Below, piece after piece: positions 12,794-24,699 of a DNA stretch of 64,000 nucleotides; position 1 is the first letter of the stretch, and each line of letters starts with the position of its first letter. The notes below the pieces were generated by a model. The model saw only the letters and a list, made by a program, of their open reading frames with translations, made no database searches and had not been told where the DNA came from. The stretch is taken from contig NC_086386.1 in NCBI RefSeq assembly GCF_036588685.1, forward strand, positions 47,477,878 through 47,541,877, given 5' to 3'. Made by a program: the position numbers and the translations under genes. This stretch comes from Mytilus trossulus (Eukaryota; Mollusca; Bivalvia; Mytilida; Mytilidae).

Positions 12794-13660
12794 TATTATG
12801 GAATGACGGAATGGCAGAATGACGGGATGAAGAACAAGTGTAAAACTATATGTATGGCCCCGACCTAAGTCAACGAGACTATAAAAATATTTGCCTACAT
12901 GTACATGTATAAGATATATTCTTTTCATATTTGAGTTACGTCATTCACGAAGCCGACAAAATCTGATTTACATAGCGGAAATAAAAAGTAATATTTTTAT
13001 ATTTTCTAAGAATACACAGTTAATTATGTCGCCTGTTTATCTAATTCTTAATGATAATATATCATAGTTTTAATTTTTCTATTATGTTAACTTAAGCAAA
13101 ATTACATTTAAAATCTGAGTCTTCTAGCAATATAAATCAAAGAAAATCACAACAAACTAATAGTTTTTAAAATATGCATTGTGAAAAAGCCGAAATCATT
13201 TTATTATTTTTTTTTAATTATTTTCCACTTATTTTGTAAATAGTATATCTTACCTCTTTTGTAACAGTGTTAGATGGATAAGTTTGTAAACATTTAAGAG
13301 GAATATATAATGTCCTGTGAAAATTATTTGACAATTGCCAGATTCCGTAACACTTTCAGCAGATTATATTTATTCACAGTGATCCATGGTTATGGATTTA
13401 GAATTTTATTTTTTCTCTCATTATGATCGTATTGGTACACCTTATCACTACTTCATTGTTATATGAATTGTTATTATATCTTTTTTTTTTAATTAATCGC
13501 CAAAACAGAAACTTTAGCTTGTGAATGCAAATTTTCAAATCTTTACTTAAAAATTATAATTGTTAATACTTACAGGTTGCTTCCTTGGCGCCATTTTTGC
13601 ATATTCTGTGGTATCGTACCGGAAACACGTGTTATGTTTTCGCCATATTTTTTTTAAGTG

Positions 13661-13735
13661 TTGAATTATGAATTATGAATTTTGAATTTTGAATTTTGAA
13701 TTTTGAATTTTGAATGATCCTTCTCGGCTTTCGTA
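13661..13735 (-). repeat. Right terminal inverted repeat of the 7-kb transposon
   Basis: Reverse complement of the left arm: ATTCATAATTCATAATTC, then 7-nt TTCAAAA units, ending CCTTCTCGGCTTTCGTA. It is followed directly by the ATACTAC target duplication. Confidence 0.9.
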
Positions 13736-13742
13736 ATACTAC

Positions 13743-16700
13743 TATTGCATTTATTTATTCATACTAGTAGCACCTTTACAGGTACCTTTATTGCCTTTCA
13801 TAATTAGAATTTAGCATTTATTTACCATTATTAATGCAAATCTAAAAAATAATCAAAATCTAATTCCTAAGCTTGTTAATTTGTTATATTAGTGTTGTGA
13901 TAATATAGCATGCAAATCAAGACTTTAATACTGGTTCTCTGTAACTATTTATAAACTCTTACATAGGGAGTGTGGTACGCATGGTCAGGTATTTTCTTCA
14001 ACCTTTAAACACTTACTAGTCTTGATGAAAAACACAAAAAAATGGCAACATTGTTGGTATGTATAGCTAAGCATGTGGGTTGCCATGGCAACCGATGAAC
14101 AGTTTTAAAGACCTATTTTCAACAAAATTTTTCATAATAAAAGATTAAGAGGGAGAAAAACATTTTATATCTTTTTTAAGATATATACATTTTATAACTG
14201 TAATTTAATAACTGATATTTTCATGTTCATTTTCAATCATATTCACATATACCCCTCTTTTTATGTGGTTTGCATCAGGTAAAAAATACTCTTTTGAGGT
14301 CAATTTTGAATGCTCACCATAATTTTTTGCGGACAACTGAAGTCAACCATAAATTCATATATACCATAGCCTTATCTTATCAATGATGCGAAAATGTCAT
14401 GGCGAAGTATGTTTCATTTTTTGTTGCAATGGATACAAATGCTTAGTTTTCATTTTTTTGCAGAATTTTTTTTTCTTCGAAAATTAAATTTTTTTTTTTT
14501 TTATTAATTCTGCAGTTAAAACAAATTATTCGATGTAGAAATTATTGAAGTCATCAAAATTTAAAAAAAAAATAATATATAACGGTATTCGATTTTAACT
14601 GTTGCTATGGAAACAATTTCATGATGATACACGAGTTTAAACCAATTTTAAAAAAGTATCTTTTGTGCACAAAAGGAGGAAAACTAAAACAAGTATAACT
14701 ATTTTGCTAGTATAGTATATCGATAATGGTGTTACCACTTGAAGGAAACAAATACATTGTCTCTAATCTGGATGAAAGTGCTGCTTTCATGATCATGAAA
14801 AATATAGAAGAAAAAAAACAAAAAAAACCAAGTAAAATATTATACATTAAATGGTGAAATAATGTTGAAATGCAAAAGTATGTATAGCTATACGTTTTGA
14901 ATCCTATCGTATTATCGGATGATGATAATTTGTTAGGTAAAGTTATAAGAAAATAGAAAAATTTAAAAAAAAAAGGTCCTGCAATAGGTGTAGGCAGGGA
15001 TGAAGGCGGAAAATTTGAAACATCACTGGAAACCGGGACCAATTGGACAAGGACAGAAATTTCAATAGATCAATTAGGTAGTCCCTAGTTAATTCAATAG
15101 TTATTTAGCAAAGAAAGGGCGTAGTAAGCAAGGGCAAAAAGTTCCGTTTCCCTACAAGGACCCGTAGAAAATCAGTCAGCGGCTGGCTACAGGTTTTACA
15201 ACGAGCAGTAGGGGGGAATATACCATCCAGACAATTTTCATGTAAGGAGTCCCACTGACTGCCTTAAGAGATGGCCCGCTACATTCATGCTTCGGTAATT
15301 TCACGTGTAATTAACCAAATATTTCTAATGAAAGGAGGGGGCGGGCCCTCATGACCCCCTGGACCCTCCTATGGTAGCACTATATTAACAGTATATTAAG
15401 TAATTGGCATTGGATTATTGAAATTTGAGAAAAATATATAATTATCTAAATGCATTTTAGCAGCAAACTAAAAAAAATATTGACAATATGATAACACTTT
15501 ACACAGGATAACGTTAAAAGAAATATACGCATTTACATATATTTTTCTTTTCATTTAAAGCCCATTACAGAAAGATGTTTCTCAAAATTAGTATATTGTC
15601 TTTCTTTTAACAAAAAAAACTAAATAAGTTTTACTTTGAAACAGGAGTCGATGTTTATCACATATTAAACATGTGACTTTTTTTCCACGACATTTTGTAT
15701 GTGACTTTCTGTCCTACATTGACCGTTATCATGGCCGGAAAAATAAATGTTTACATATTTATATATATGTAATAGGCTTTGCATCAAATTTATAGAAACA
15801 CTTACATTGAATCATTAATTTTATCAAATAAGAAAATACAAAATGCTTTACAAACATATTTTCAAACGATAAATGTATTGATTTTAAAAATATTTCAAAC
15901 TACCAAGATATCCTACACAAAGGCTCGGGTATTCCTTAAGTAGTACGTGGAAATAATTGTTTACTGTAAGAAAATACTAAAAAAAGACTATTATATTGGA
16001 TTTATCAACTTACATGTATTTATGGCCTACTTCAATCACATCCTGTGTGTGTCACTTTATATTTGTGATCAAACGTGTTAAGTTATAACTGGTAATATAA
16101 GACATAATTTACAACACAGTTAAATGCATTTTACTACTACTCAATACCATGAAAAGTTTAAATAATCCGGTACTCGTCATAGTACTCTAATCTGTTTTTT
16201 CCCAGTTATTAACCATTCAATATTAATGTTATTATTTTTATAAATATCAAGCAAATCCTATAAGATATAAATAAGTATTAGGTAGTCAAATGACAAGGAG
16301 ACAGTCAACGTTGGTCAGGTCAAGTTTGTTACCCAACAATATATATATATATATATTATAATATAAAATAACACAGCAGTTTTTATCGGTCAAGTCATTG
16401 ATGTTGTTCCAATTTTTTTCTGAATTTTTAATATTTTTATCTTTATTATTCATCATTTTTTTATATGAAATAATAAAGTTTTATTATATTAAAATTTAAC
16501 ATAAATCCTTTAGAAATTAAAAAGTAATTAACAATTTCATTTGGTCTTGTCATTTTTTAGCGTTGGTCAGATCACGTTGAATAAAGATTTTCTATATATT
16601 TTTTTCTAATTATTATGTATTGAATGGTCTACATCAAAAACAAATCCTTTGAGAAATAAATAAAGTTATTACCGATTTCGTATTGGTGTAGTCATTAGTG

Positions 16701-17345
16701 TAACCAACCAAAGGAAAATATTTTGAGGAATTTTGCACAATGATCATTTTTTAGAAATTAATTTCGCATGTTTCTAGGTAGATTCCCCATTACTTTGTTT
16801 GATTTTTGACTAAAACTGAAATAACTTGTTTTTGGTGTTTCTTTTTGATAGATGTAGCCGCATGCTTTCACAATAATACACCAACTATTGTATTTTTTTA
16901 AAAACTTTCTCTGCTGATTCCGTGGTAAACAACAAATATATATATATCGGTTGGCATTATTTTCCTGACTAGTCTAATGGGATCTACATATAAGCCTATT
17001 TTCAGAAAGATCGGTGACTATGTGTGCCGAAAAAGTTTAAGTGGTTACAAAGAGAGTATTGAATACCATGCAGGAAAACTTTGTTAAGTTGTTTGCTCAG
17101 ATATTGCAATTAAACATGACACTGAAATTCAATGGGTAGGTGAAGAAACTTTATCTTGTGTTTACTTTGCTTATTTGTAATGGTTTGATTAGTTTGATTT
17201 GAATATCAAAATTGTTTCCAGTTAGGAACTTGAGAGATACAACGTAGCATTTGCTAAAGAGGGCACAGGAAAGGTAAATTTAACCAATTTCGAAATATAT
17301 AAATAAACACGTGCACGTAAAGCATGAACAGTTTAACTGTCATAT
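13743..17345. other. AT-rich DNA without identifiable genes
   Basis: The first ~30 bases are the tail of the interrupted family G repeat (ATTGCATTTATTTATT). A TA microsatellite lies near 16339-16358. A C/G-rich patch near 15335-15375 (GGAGGGGGCGGGCCCTC) stands out from its surroundings. No exon, RNA gene or repeat boundary could be supported. Confidence 0.45.
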
Positions 17346-17349
17346 TCTA

Positions 17350-17500
17350 ATCTAAAAGAGGGACGAAAGACATCAAAGGGACAGTCCAACCCATAAATTT
17401 AAAACAAACTGTCAACGCCATGGCTAAAAATGAAAAAGACAAACAGACAAACAATAGTACATATGACACAACATAGAAAACTAAAAAAAGATAAACTAAA
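17350..17500 (-). repeat. Dispersed family R copy (3' half)
   Basis: Reverse-complement match to the family R 3' region. Blocks read GGGACGAAAGACATCAAAGG, CATGGCTAAAAATG, AAGACAAACAGACAAACAA and GACACAACATAGAAAACTAA. They correspond in reverse to 31200-31330. Confidence 0.8.
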
Positions 17501-18712
17501 CTTTGATGTTAGCAAAAAATAGTATTCATTGCTACTTATTACAGAGACACACTACAAACGACATTTTGCACTTTAACTGCTGTATATACTCTAAAAGAAA
17601 AAGAAAACTTCAGATCATTTTGTGGAAAAACTGTTTGAGACACCAGAAAGGGTTAATGTAGTAGTATTAACAATATAAAAGGAAATCTTACCATCTTTTT
17701 AAACTCATAATCTTATTTGCCTAAGTGTATTCAAGTTTGACAATAATGCAAAAAGAAATGAAACCATATTCTAGCTATTTTATTTGATAAACGTTTCAAT
17801 GTAGAAAATTAACGGTTCCTGATTCCAATTTCCATTATGAATAGCAGAAGTAAGATGGAATGATGCAGGATAATCAAAACTGAATGTCGTCAGGAAAAGT
17901 GATGGACACATTGAAGAGAACATTCAAAATTTTTCAAGGAGTTGTCATGCTATCAAAGAAGTTCCAATGCTATGCTTCTAGAAATCACACATTGGTCATC
18001 AAGGCTGCATGCTAGAAGAAACCAAGAGGAAACGTAGCTCCAAATACAGCACCCTCTAAATGGTACACCAAAATGCTAATATAATATTGGGAGTGACAAC
18101 ACCGGTTATGAACAAGTGATCGAAAGACATGGACTAGGAGAAATAACTATTAATAATGGAGAGTTCTTTCGAACCGCTGTGTAAATCACATTCTTGTCAA
18201 TGATGGAATAGCCTTCCCGCACAAAAAATGGCATCTAGCAACATATGTATCTCCAAACATCAACACTGAAAACATAAAAAACATGTCTGCATCTTCAAGA
18301 AACTTAAAAGAGATTAACAAAATGTCCGTGTTCAAAGAAGAGCAGACACTGCCACTGCAAACCACTACATTGTGGAAAAAGTGAAACTGAGGTTAAAGAA
18401 ACATAAACATATGAATCGACAGGTAAACAATTTAACATCAAAAGACAGCAAATAAGGGCATTTGTAACAACTATGAGGCATAATGCTACTGTCAAATTTG
18501 TGATAGCCAAGTAGGACGAAGTCAAAACTGATCTTGTGCAGACCAAATAGCAACTTTACGCATTAACCATCGAAGTGGTCAATTCATCACTCTTTTCTGT
18601 TAAAAAATATATATTCATCTTCAGAAAATCCTATGCAGGAATGCAGAGCAAGATCATCCTCGAAGGTCGAATAACAGAGGCATTTGATTTAATAACTGGG
18701 GTAAGAAAAAAA

Positions 18713-19584
18713 CTTTATCCCCGGCTTAGTATATATCTATATTGGATTTCGATTGGTTAACGCACGTCGTGACAAAACCCATAGCCCATAAGTGTTGCTA
18801 ACCCATATCTCCGGACGTTGCTAAACATTATCCCGGGGAACTTTTTCTTGATATACCATGATTACTCCTTGTGAAATATTGAATTCTGTAGATTATCCAT
18901 GATGTTTGTAATTAAATAATTATTTAATTCATTAACGATTTTGTCTTATTATGACGATCATTTACACTCATTTCATAAAATGCATCACTTGACTGCCACA
19001 TTTTCAAGGAATGGGACTGCTGACCTAGCTATGCAAATGACCAACGTTGACGTCACACCATCTATGACATAACTTTCACAACATTGAGCGTCAAATTTGA
19101 CTCAATCAAGTTTCTCTGTTTCAGTAATAAAAGCGTCTTATATTTGTCTACCTATAGGGTTCTACCAACGGTTCTACCTACACCCCGTAAAAAATATGTA
19201 AAATTTCTAAATTTCAATAAAACTGTATTAGATAATAAAAAAAAACGTTGTTTTCACGTAACAAATTGTACCCGAATTTCCATTAAACTCTCACTTTGGA
19301 CTTAGACCGGGGATAAATTCGTTATCTACGTTCATATCCGTAGATATGGACATTTTAAATAAAACTGTTTTAGATAATGAAAAAAAACCTTGTTTTCACG
19401 TAACAAATTGTACCCGAATTTCCATTAAACTCTCACTTTGGACTTAGACCGGGGATAAATTCGTTATCTACGTTCATATCCGTAGATATGGACATTTAAA
19501 CACCCTTTTTCGGCTACGCCTCATGGTGTACTGGGATACTTCAGGGTGTTAAAATATCTACGGATACTTGTAGTATCCGTAATC
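18713..19584. mobile_element. ~0.87-kb insertion splitting the LINE
   Basis: The LINE frame stops after the residues GVR near 18710 and resumes near 19585 where the next palm residues are expected. The intervening DNA is unrelated to LINE coding sequence. It begins near AACTTTATCCCCGGCTTAG, and ends in a short ATCTACGGATACTTGTAGTATCCGTA hairpin-like region. It contains a tandem duplication (19218-19499). Exact boundaries and any target duplication cannot be fixed because the LINE itself is diverged. Confidence 0.6.
19218..19499. repeat. Two-copy tandem repeat, 142-bp unit
   Basis: The segment from AAAACTGTATTAGATAAT through TTCCATTAAACTCTCAC, ACTTAGACCGGGGATAAA and TATCCGTAGATATGGACAT is repeated 142 bp later with very few changes. 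This suggests a recent duplication. It lies inside the insertion in the LINE. Confidence 0.9.
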
Positions 19585-20359
19585 CTATGCTATTCCTCGT
19601 GACGTTCGACTGGATCATGAAGCAAGCCACAAAAGGCAGAAGAAACAGTATACAATGGACATGTTCAAATAGCTGGATGACTTTAACTTTGAAATTTCAA
19701 TAACAAAACTAGCACATGTTTAAAAGAAATCCGAAGTGTTTAAGTCAAACACAAGGTCGTTAGCAAGTCTGATTGTAATACTCAAGCACAGGAAGAAGTG
19801 GATTACTTTACATAACTCGGAAGGGTAGTGTACAATATTGTTGACTCAGATAAAGATGTAAAAATCAGAATTGGCAAAGCTAAAACTACATTTATTATGA
19901 TGAGATCAATTTTGAAAGCAAGCAACATCACTTAAATGTGCGCTTTTTAAATTCCAATGTAAAATCCACTCTTATATGGAGCTGAGACTTGGAAGACAAA
20001 AATAAACTGCTTTAAAACTTTAAGTCTTGATCAACAACTGTCCCAGTCGTTTCCTTAACATTATATGGCCTGAGAAGATATCAAGCCGAGATCTAGGGGA
20101 AAAGACCAATTAGTCGATAAAGAATTAACAAGAGAAAGTGGCAAGGTATAGAGCACATACCAAGGAAGCAAATTAACAGCATTGTAGTTAGAAGCCTTAA
20201 AGTAGCAAGTCAAGATACAACTTGAGAAGAAATGTTTCAGCTGAAATATGGAAATATGGGTACAAGTGGCATGATTTGGCAAGGCTAGAAAAAAAACTAG
20301 AACAAGTTGGGAAATATGGTTAATGGTCTGTGCTCCACCAAGGGGCAACATTACCATGT

Positions 20360-21290
20360 CCGATTTAATTTTTTCTTTAAGTTTTAAATTATTTAGGCTA
20401 AGGTGAATTATTTCGTGATTACGATTAAAAAAGAATCGGGGGGATGCGAGTAGCATTTTCTTGGGTAAAGAGATGAAGAGAACACAATTCAATTGATTAT
20501 TTACGATTGAACAAAGTTTCCCCTAGCGGTAGGTATCAAGTTTAATATTGATACGTGTAAAATGATACAGAACACCTAATCTATTTTCTTATCAACTTCA
20601 TTTACATGTTACATGTTAGAACCGATATGATGTTTATGAAAACAAGAAGGTAGTTGTAACACATTCATACCAAATAAAATGCAATAAACTAATTATCATA
20701 GTATGAAAAAAAAAAATGAGAGTTAGTCTTTTAATTATATTCTTTACTTACAAACAAATTTGAACATAACAATTCCAAACCTTTTTCATACTTTGAAAAA
20801 GGAAACAGTTAAAACTTCTTGCGAGTAAACCAATTCAAATGCACTAGGTTATGAACATGAATATGGGGACTTTCCAATAACATGAGGCATTTAATTTCGG
20901 CAAAATGTAAATATTTGTATACATTTAAACATCTATGACGGGTAATTATATTTTATGAGGTTCAGTAAAACTTATTTTTTATGACAATACCATTAAAGTC
21001 AAGAAAATGTTTGTTAAAAATTTAGGGAACATATATTTATTCTTTCGAGCTTCCCCCAGGCAATAGATGAACGAATTTTCATATATAACCTTGTAAAACT
21101 GTGTTTGCTTATAAATGTCAAAACAATACAAATGTTGTATAAGAAATCGTAACGTTTATTGATTGTTAATCGCTTAATACTGTTGTAACATGTACCATTT
21201 CCAGTTTTAGATTGGGAGGGAAACGGTTCTAAATTCGTGTTATCAATAATAATCGAAACATCTCTTTACCAAAAAGAAGCAAAGATTTTG
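20360..21290. other. AT-rich DNA, nothing identified
   Basis: Follows the LINE 3' end. No exon, repeat boundary or RNA gene was seen. Confidence 0.45.
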
Positions 21291-21329
21291 ATTAAATACA
21301 GCAAAAACATAACTTTTATATTTTCGGCA

Positions 21330-21610
21330 GGTTTTTATACGCCCGTCAAAATTTTGACGGGACGTATTTTGGTAAACAAATGTCCGGTGTCCGTCCGTCT
21401 CTCCGTCCGTCCGTCTGTCTGTCCGACGTAAACATGTCAAACCGTAACTTGAGAACGACTTATCCAAATTTCTTGAAACTTAATATAGTTGTTTCTTATG
21501 ATGGTCAAATGATCTATTTACTTTTTTGTGAAAATAAGATAAAAACTTTTTAAGTTACGGCACTTTGTAATTAAACAGGGGGTGGGGGGTTCACATGTCG
21601 CACCTTATCT
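21330..21610. repeat. Dispersed repeat terminus with perfect palindrome and GTCC microsatellite
   Basis: Positions 21342-21361 are a perfect 20-bp palindrome (CCCGTCAAAATTTTGACGGG). It is followed by a GTCCGTCC/GTCTGTCT tract (21382-21425). A conserved-looking block with ACCGTAACTTGAGAACGACT follows. This arrangement is typical of a transposon end in molluscs. The other end was not found. Confidence 0.6.
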
Positions 21611-22019
21611 TAAAAACGATTCTTGATTATGGCTTAAAACTTTAAAAACTTCTTAGTTATATTAATCCTTATATCTGTGGGGCGATTCATTAGTATTGTG
21701 TATGCGGTGCATTTTCACAGTATGAATTTTATTCATTTTAATTTATTAAAGTCTTAATTTAGCAGACCTGCATACACATTAGTTAAAGTAAGAGGATGAT
21801 TTGATAATGCTTACTTTGTGAAAGAAAGTTTGATTAAACACGCCAATAAATTCAATAGAAATAATATTTATTTCAAAATTATTCCATTAAATTTCTGATA
21901 ATTCGTCGGCATCTAATGTGTGTTTATATTTATCAAATTCAATGACACTTCATCACTAAATACGCACACCTATGACCCCGCTCGAAATGGGATGGGACAA
22001 AAAAGGATTATGTAATTCA

Positions 22020-22135
22020 CTACTTTTACATTTGTTTGTTGTGTTTGAGCAATTGATTTTGCCATTTGATTGGGGACTTTCCGTTTTGAATTTTCCTCGG
22101 AGTTTTTGTGATTTTACTTTTTTCTAATATTTTTT
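22020..22135 (+). repeat. Dispersed family G fragment
   Basis: Contains GATTTTGCCATTTGATTGGG, CTTTCCGTTTTGAATTTTCC and TCGGAGTTTTTGTGATTTTA in the family G order (compare 60040-60135 and 54280-54355). Confidence 0.8.
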
Positions 22136-22139
22136 ATAA

Positions 22140-23625
22140 ATTGCTTTTTGACCATTTCCAATGGGGTTTTACATGATAAATCTGACCTTGAAGTTAGATT
22201 TTTGAATTTGGGTCCAGTTTTAAATTGCCCTACAGGATCTAAAATTAAACTTGAAATGAATCCTTTGGAGTTTCAACGAAAACGAATATTTGGGGTTCTT
22301 TGGCAATCTGATTTTAACCGTGTATTTAAAGGAATAGGTCCAGTTTTTGGCCCCAAAATATAGCAGTTTTACAAAATTGTTAAAATGGAAGCTTTTAGTT
22401 ATTTATTGGACAGTAGAATGCTCCTGCTACATAAATATGGGCTGTTTTTGACAATACAATGCATTTATATCGGGTACTATTGTAACGGTTTATTTCTTCC
22501 TCTGTGATATTTTATCCTGAGGATAATTTGTCCCGGTATTTTTTTTCCAGGCTCGGTATTTCACTTGTTGATTTTTTCCAGAGGAGTGAAAATCTATCTG
22601 TGTTATGCAGATAGTATGTACCGGTGTATATTTCCCGTACTATATTTCACAGAACCGTGTGAAATAGAGTTCCATTAACTTCTATGTACGTTACTCACAA
22701 TCAATATATACCTGACTATAATTATAAAATGTTTCACAAAGGTAGACCAAATTTGCATAATTTATCAAAGGGAGGTAATTATGAGCAATTTATATTATAA
22801 AGATATTAATATAATTTATTTCTGAATCTATTTTATAGTGAAATTTTTCCTTAAATCTTATTTTTTATATATTCATTTATATAAAAAGATGACTTCCAAC
22901 TTGATTTAAAAAGACAGATAACATTTCACAGGTTAAAACTATCCAGCTGTTAAACATGCTTTTGTTCCAATATATTGTTATGCTATGATTTATCTGATTT
23001 CCATATAATCAATAACTACATCTCTATTTATATAGTTAAAATATCATCATAATCAAATTCTTCTATAACTGTTAACAGTAGTACATGTAGTAATGCAACT
23101 ATATTTCTATCTTAGAATACTATTAAATTTATATTTGTACTGAGATCTGAAAACAACTCACTTTTACGAGTATTTCACTAACCTTATTTAATCATGTTAT
23201 TGTTTTCACAATAACGATCTTTGAAATTACTTCTGGTTTTCTTCCCTATGTTTCATGTATGTCAATTTTCTTTTTAAAAGGATGATATTGACTTGAATAT
23301 TTCAGGAAATTTCTTCAAGGCTAATTTGTGAAATTATTTTCCATTTTTTTTTTAACAATTTTGCTATATTTCAAATACACTATTATTATTTCATAGTATT
23401 TTTAAAGGATAAGTTTTTTCTAATAACTATTCAATAAGTTAACCACCCAGATAGAACTTCACGGCAAAGGAAAAAATATCCCAGGGAAATATTTTCCTCC
23501 GATAAAAAAATAACAACAACTACAGTGACAATTTTTTCCTCCGGATCAAATTTCACCCGGATATAATTTTGCTTTACACAATCACTTTTAAGTCATGCTA
23601 AATTACTGAAATCTTCACAATTTTA
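22140..23625. other. AT-rich DNA with two TCCTC/GGAGG-bearing patches
   Basis: No gene identified. Patches at 22485-22640 and 23455-23560 carry similar short words (CCTCYG followed by TTTTTCC and GGATAA), partly inverted. They could be termini of a very decayed element, but the match is too weak to delimit one. Confidence 0.3.
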
Positions 23626-23649
23626 TCATTTTTGTTAAATTTTAGTCGG

Positions 23650-23798
23650 TTTTCATGTAAAACGAAAGTGGCCGCATTCATGTTCGTCCTTAACATTGTA
23701 ATGTTAGTTGTTTTTTTATGATCATACATAACATATTTAAAGGTTTAGGATGAACACGGATGCGGCCACTTTCATTTTTGACAAAAACCGTCTGAAAA
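23650..23798. mobile_element. Short hairpin element (MITE-like)
   Basis: The left arm from GTCGGTTTTCATG through AAGTGGCCGCATTCATGTTC is inverted on the right arm as GAACACGGATGCGGCCACTT through AAAAACCGTC. The arms are ~50 bp and the loop ~50 bp. The single transcript would fold into a long imperfect hairpin. No target duplication could be defined. Confidence 0.7.
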
Positions 23799-24335
23799 GT
23801 GACATTTTTCGGCATATTTGGTAGATTTTTCATATTTAAGCTTGAATCGGATCGTTTTTAATGATTAAATCAGTTAAAATCTTTCACAAAAACTAATTTA
23901 TTTAAATGAAATAGACACATAAGTGTTTAAAAAGTGGTCAAAATCTTTCGTTAGATGAACTTAAAATTTGAGACCAAAATCGGTCCTTACCGGACCTACT
24001 CCTTTATCGAAATGGTCTTCATTGAGGTTCAAAGGATTCAAAATTCAACATTTGTTATTTCATCAAAAATGAATCAAAGCTTGCATGTTGTGTACTTATT
24101 ATACCAAAATGCACTAATTGTTCTTTCAAAACCAAATGGGTAGCTAGTTTGTACATGCATAACAATACCAAAACTAATGAGTTACACATTCAAGTGACCA
24201 GTGCAAATCAAAATTTCAAGACAACGCGCTCCTCGATAAGTATAAAAACTACAAGCATGGATAGGCCCTCGTCTGCACTCATTGAAGTAAACACTTCATA
24301 AGCATAATAATTAGAAAGTAATAGGAGCTTTTAAT

Positions 24336-24690
24336 CACACCTGCCTGTTTTGTAGTAAAATATTTCTACAACGAAAATACGTTGCTGACCATGTCAACAA
24401 GTATATAAACAACTAGCCATATAACTGTGGGAAATGCGAGAAGTCATGTTTCTTCAAACATTATTGAAACTACGTGCATCAAGTTGCCAAAATGAAAACA
24501 ACAACAAGTATCAGTGTGATTTATGTAAACAGGAGTTTGCAATTTCAAAAGGCATAGCGAATCACAAATCAGGGAAACATGCAATTCAGTTCACACATGC
24601 CCATTCTGTGAGAAAACGTATAAATGGCCAGCCACTTTTATAGACACACAAAAAGTCATAAATAGATATAAATATTAAAAGTAATCAATT
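24336..24690 (+). pseudogene. C2H2 zinc-finger fragment with frameshifts
   Basis: Successive C2H2-type fingers appear in shifting frames. One near 24336-24405 reads TCLFCSKIFLQ with a downstream His. A second near 24428-24470 begins CGKCEKSCFFKH. The clearest, near 24505-24575, reads YQCDLCKQEFA followed by HKSGKH, a complete CX2C/HX4H finger. The next, near 24597, reads TCPFCEKTYKW in the +1 frame and has lost its histidines. Frame changes between fingers mean the array is not translatable as one protein. The source could be a host gene copy or a transposon-carried finger array. Confidence 0.6.
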
Positions 24691-24699
24691 AAGTTTTTA

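Larger units (their letters stand above)
6575..13735. mobile_element. 7.16-kb TIR DNA transposon, IS3EU-like, with 7-bp target duplication
   Basis: Terminal inverted repeats begin TACGAAAGCCGAGAAGG on the left (6575-6665) and end with the reverse complement on the right (13661-13735). Both arms continue into an array of TTCAAAA-type units followed by ATTCATAATTCATAATTC. ATACTAC lies immediately outside both ends (6568-6574 and 13736-13742), which is a target site duplication. Removing the element rejoins a family G repeat to a form seen intact near 28135-28165. A broken integrase-type transposase lies inside on the minus strand (9304-10066). Just inside each TIR is an ATG followed within 18-21 codable bases by GTAAGTATTA, a good splice donor (6751-6768 plus, 13574-13594 minus). 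This suggests inward-facing spliced genes from both ends. The IS3EU assignment rests on remembered transposase motifs and is tentative. The TIR/TSD structure is seen directly. Confidence 0.87.
18085..20360 (+). pseudogene. Decayed RTE-type LINE (endonuclease and reverse transcriptase remnants)
   Basis: Broken reading frames in correct order match an RTE-like non-LTR retrotransposon (the family often misnamed craniofacial development protein 2-like). The endonuclease part is at 18090-18400: NTGYEQVIERHGLGEI, then IAFPHKKWHLATYVSPN, then RRADTA-like residues. A reverse-transcriptase palm piece is at 18630-18712 (YAGMQSKIILEGRITEAFD, then TGVR). After an insertion it resumes at 19585 as LFLVTFDWIMKQATKGRR. 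A later part near 19800-20000 reads IRIGKAKTTFIMMRSILKA and LLYGAETWKT. The 3' end near 20325 encodes NGLCSTKG. Stops and frameshifts occur throughout, so it is dead. Confidence 0.8.

Noticed and set aside
14707..15042. 111-codon minus-strand open frame as a membrane protein
   Set aside because: Phe/Leu/Ser-rich translation is typical of AT-rich non-coding DNA (poly-A on the opposite strand). No start context or exon partner.
22485..23560. TCCTC/GGAGG patches as ends of a 1.07-kb transposon
   Set aside because: The words are short and only loosely inverse. No target duplication or coding centre was found.
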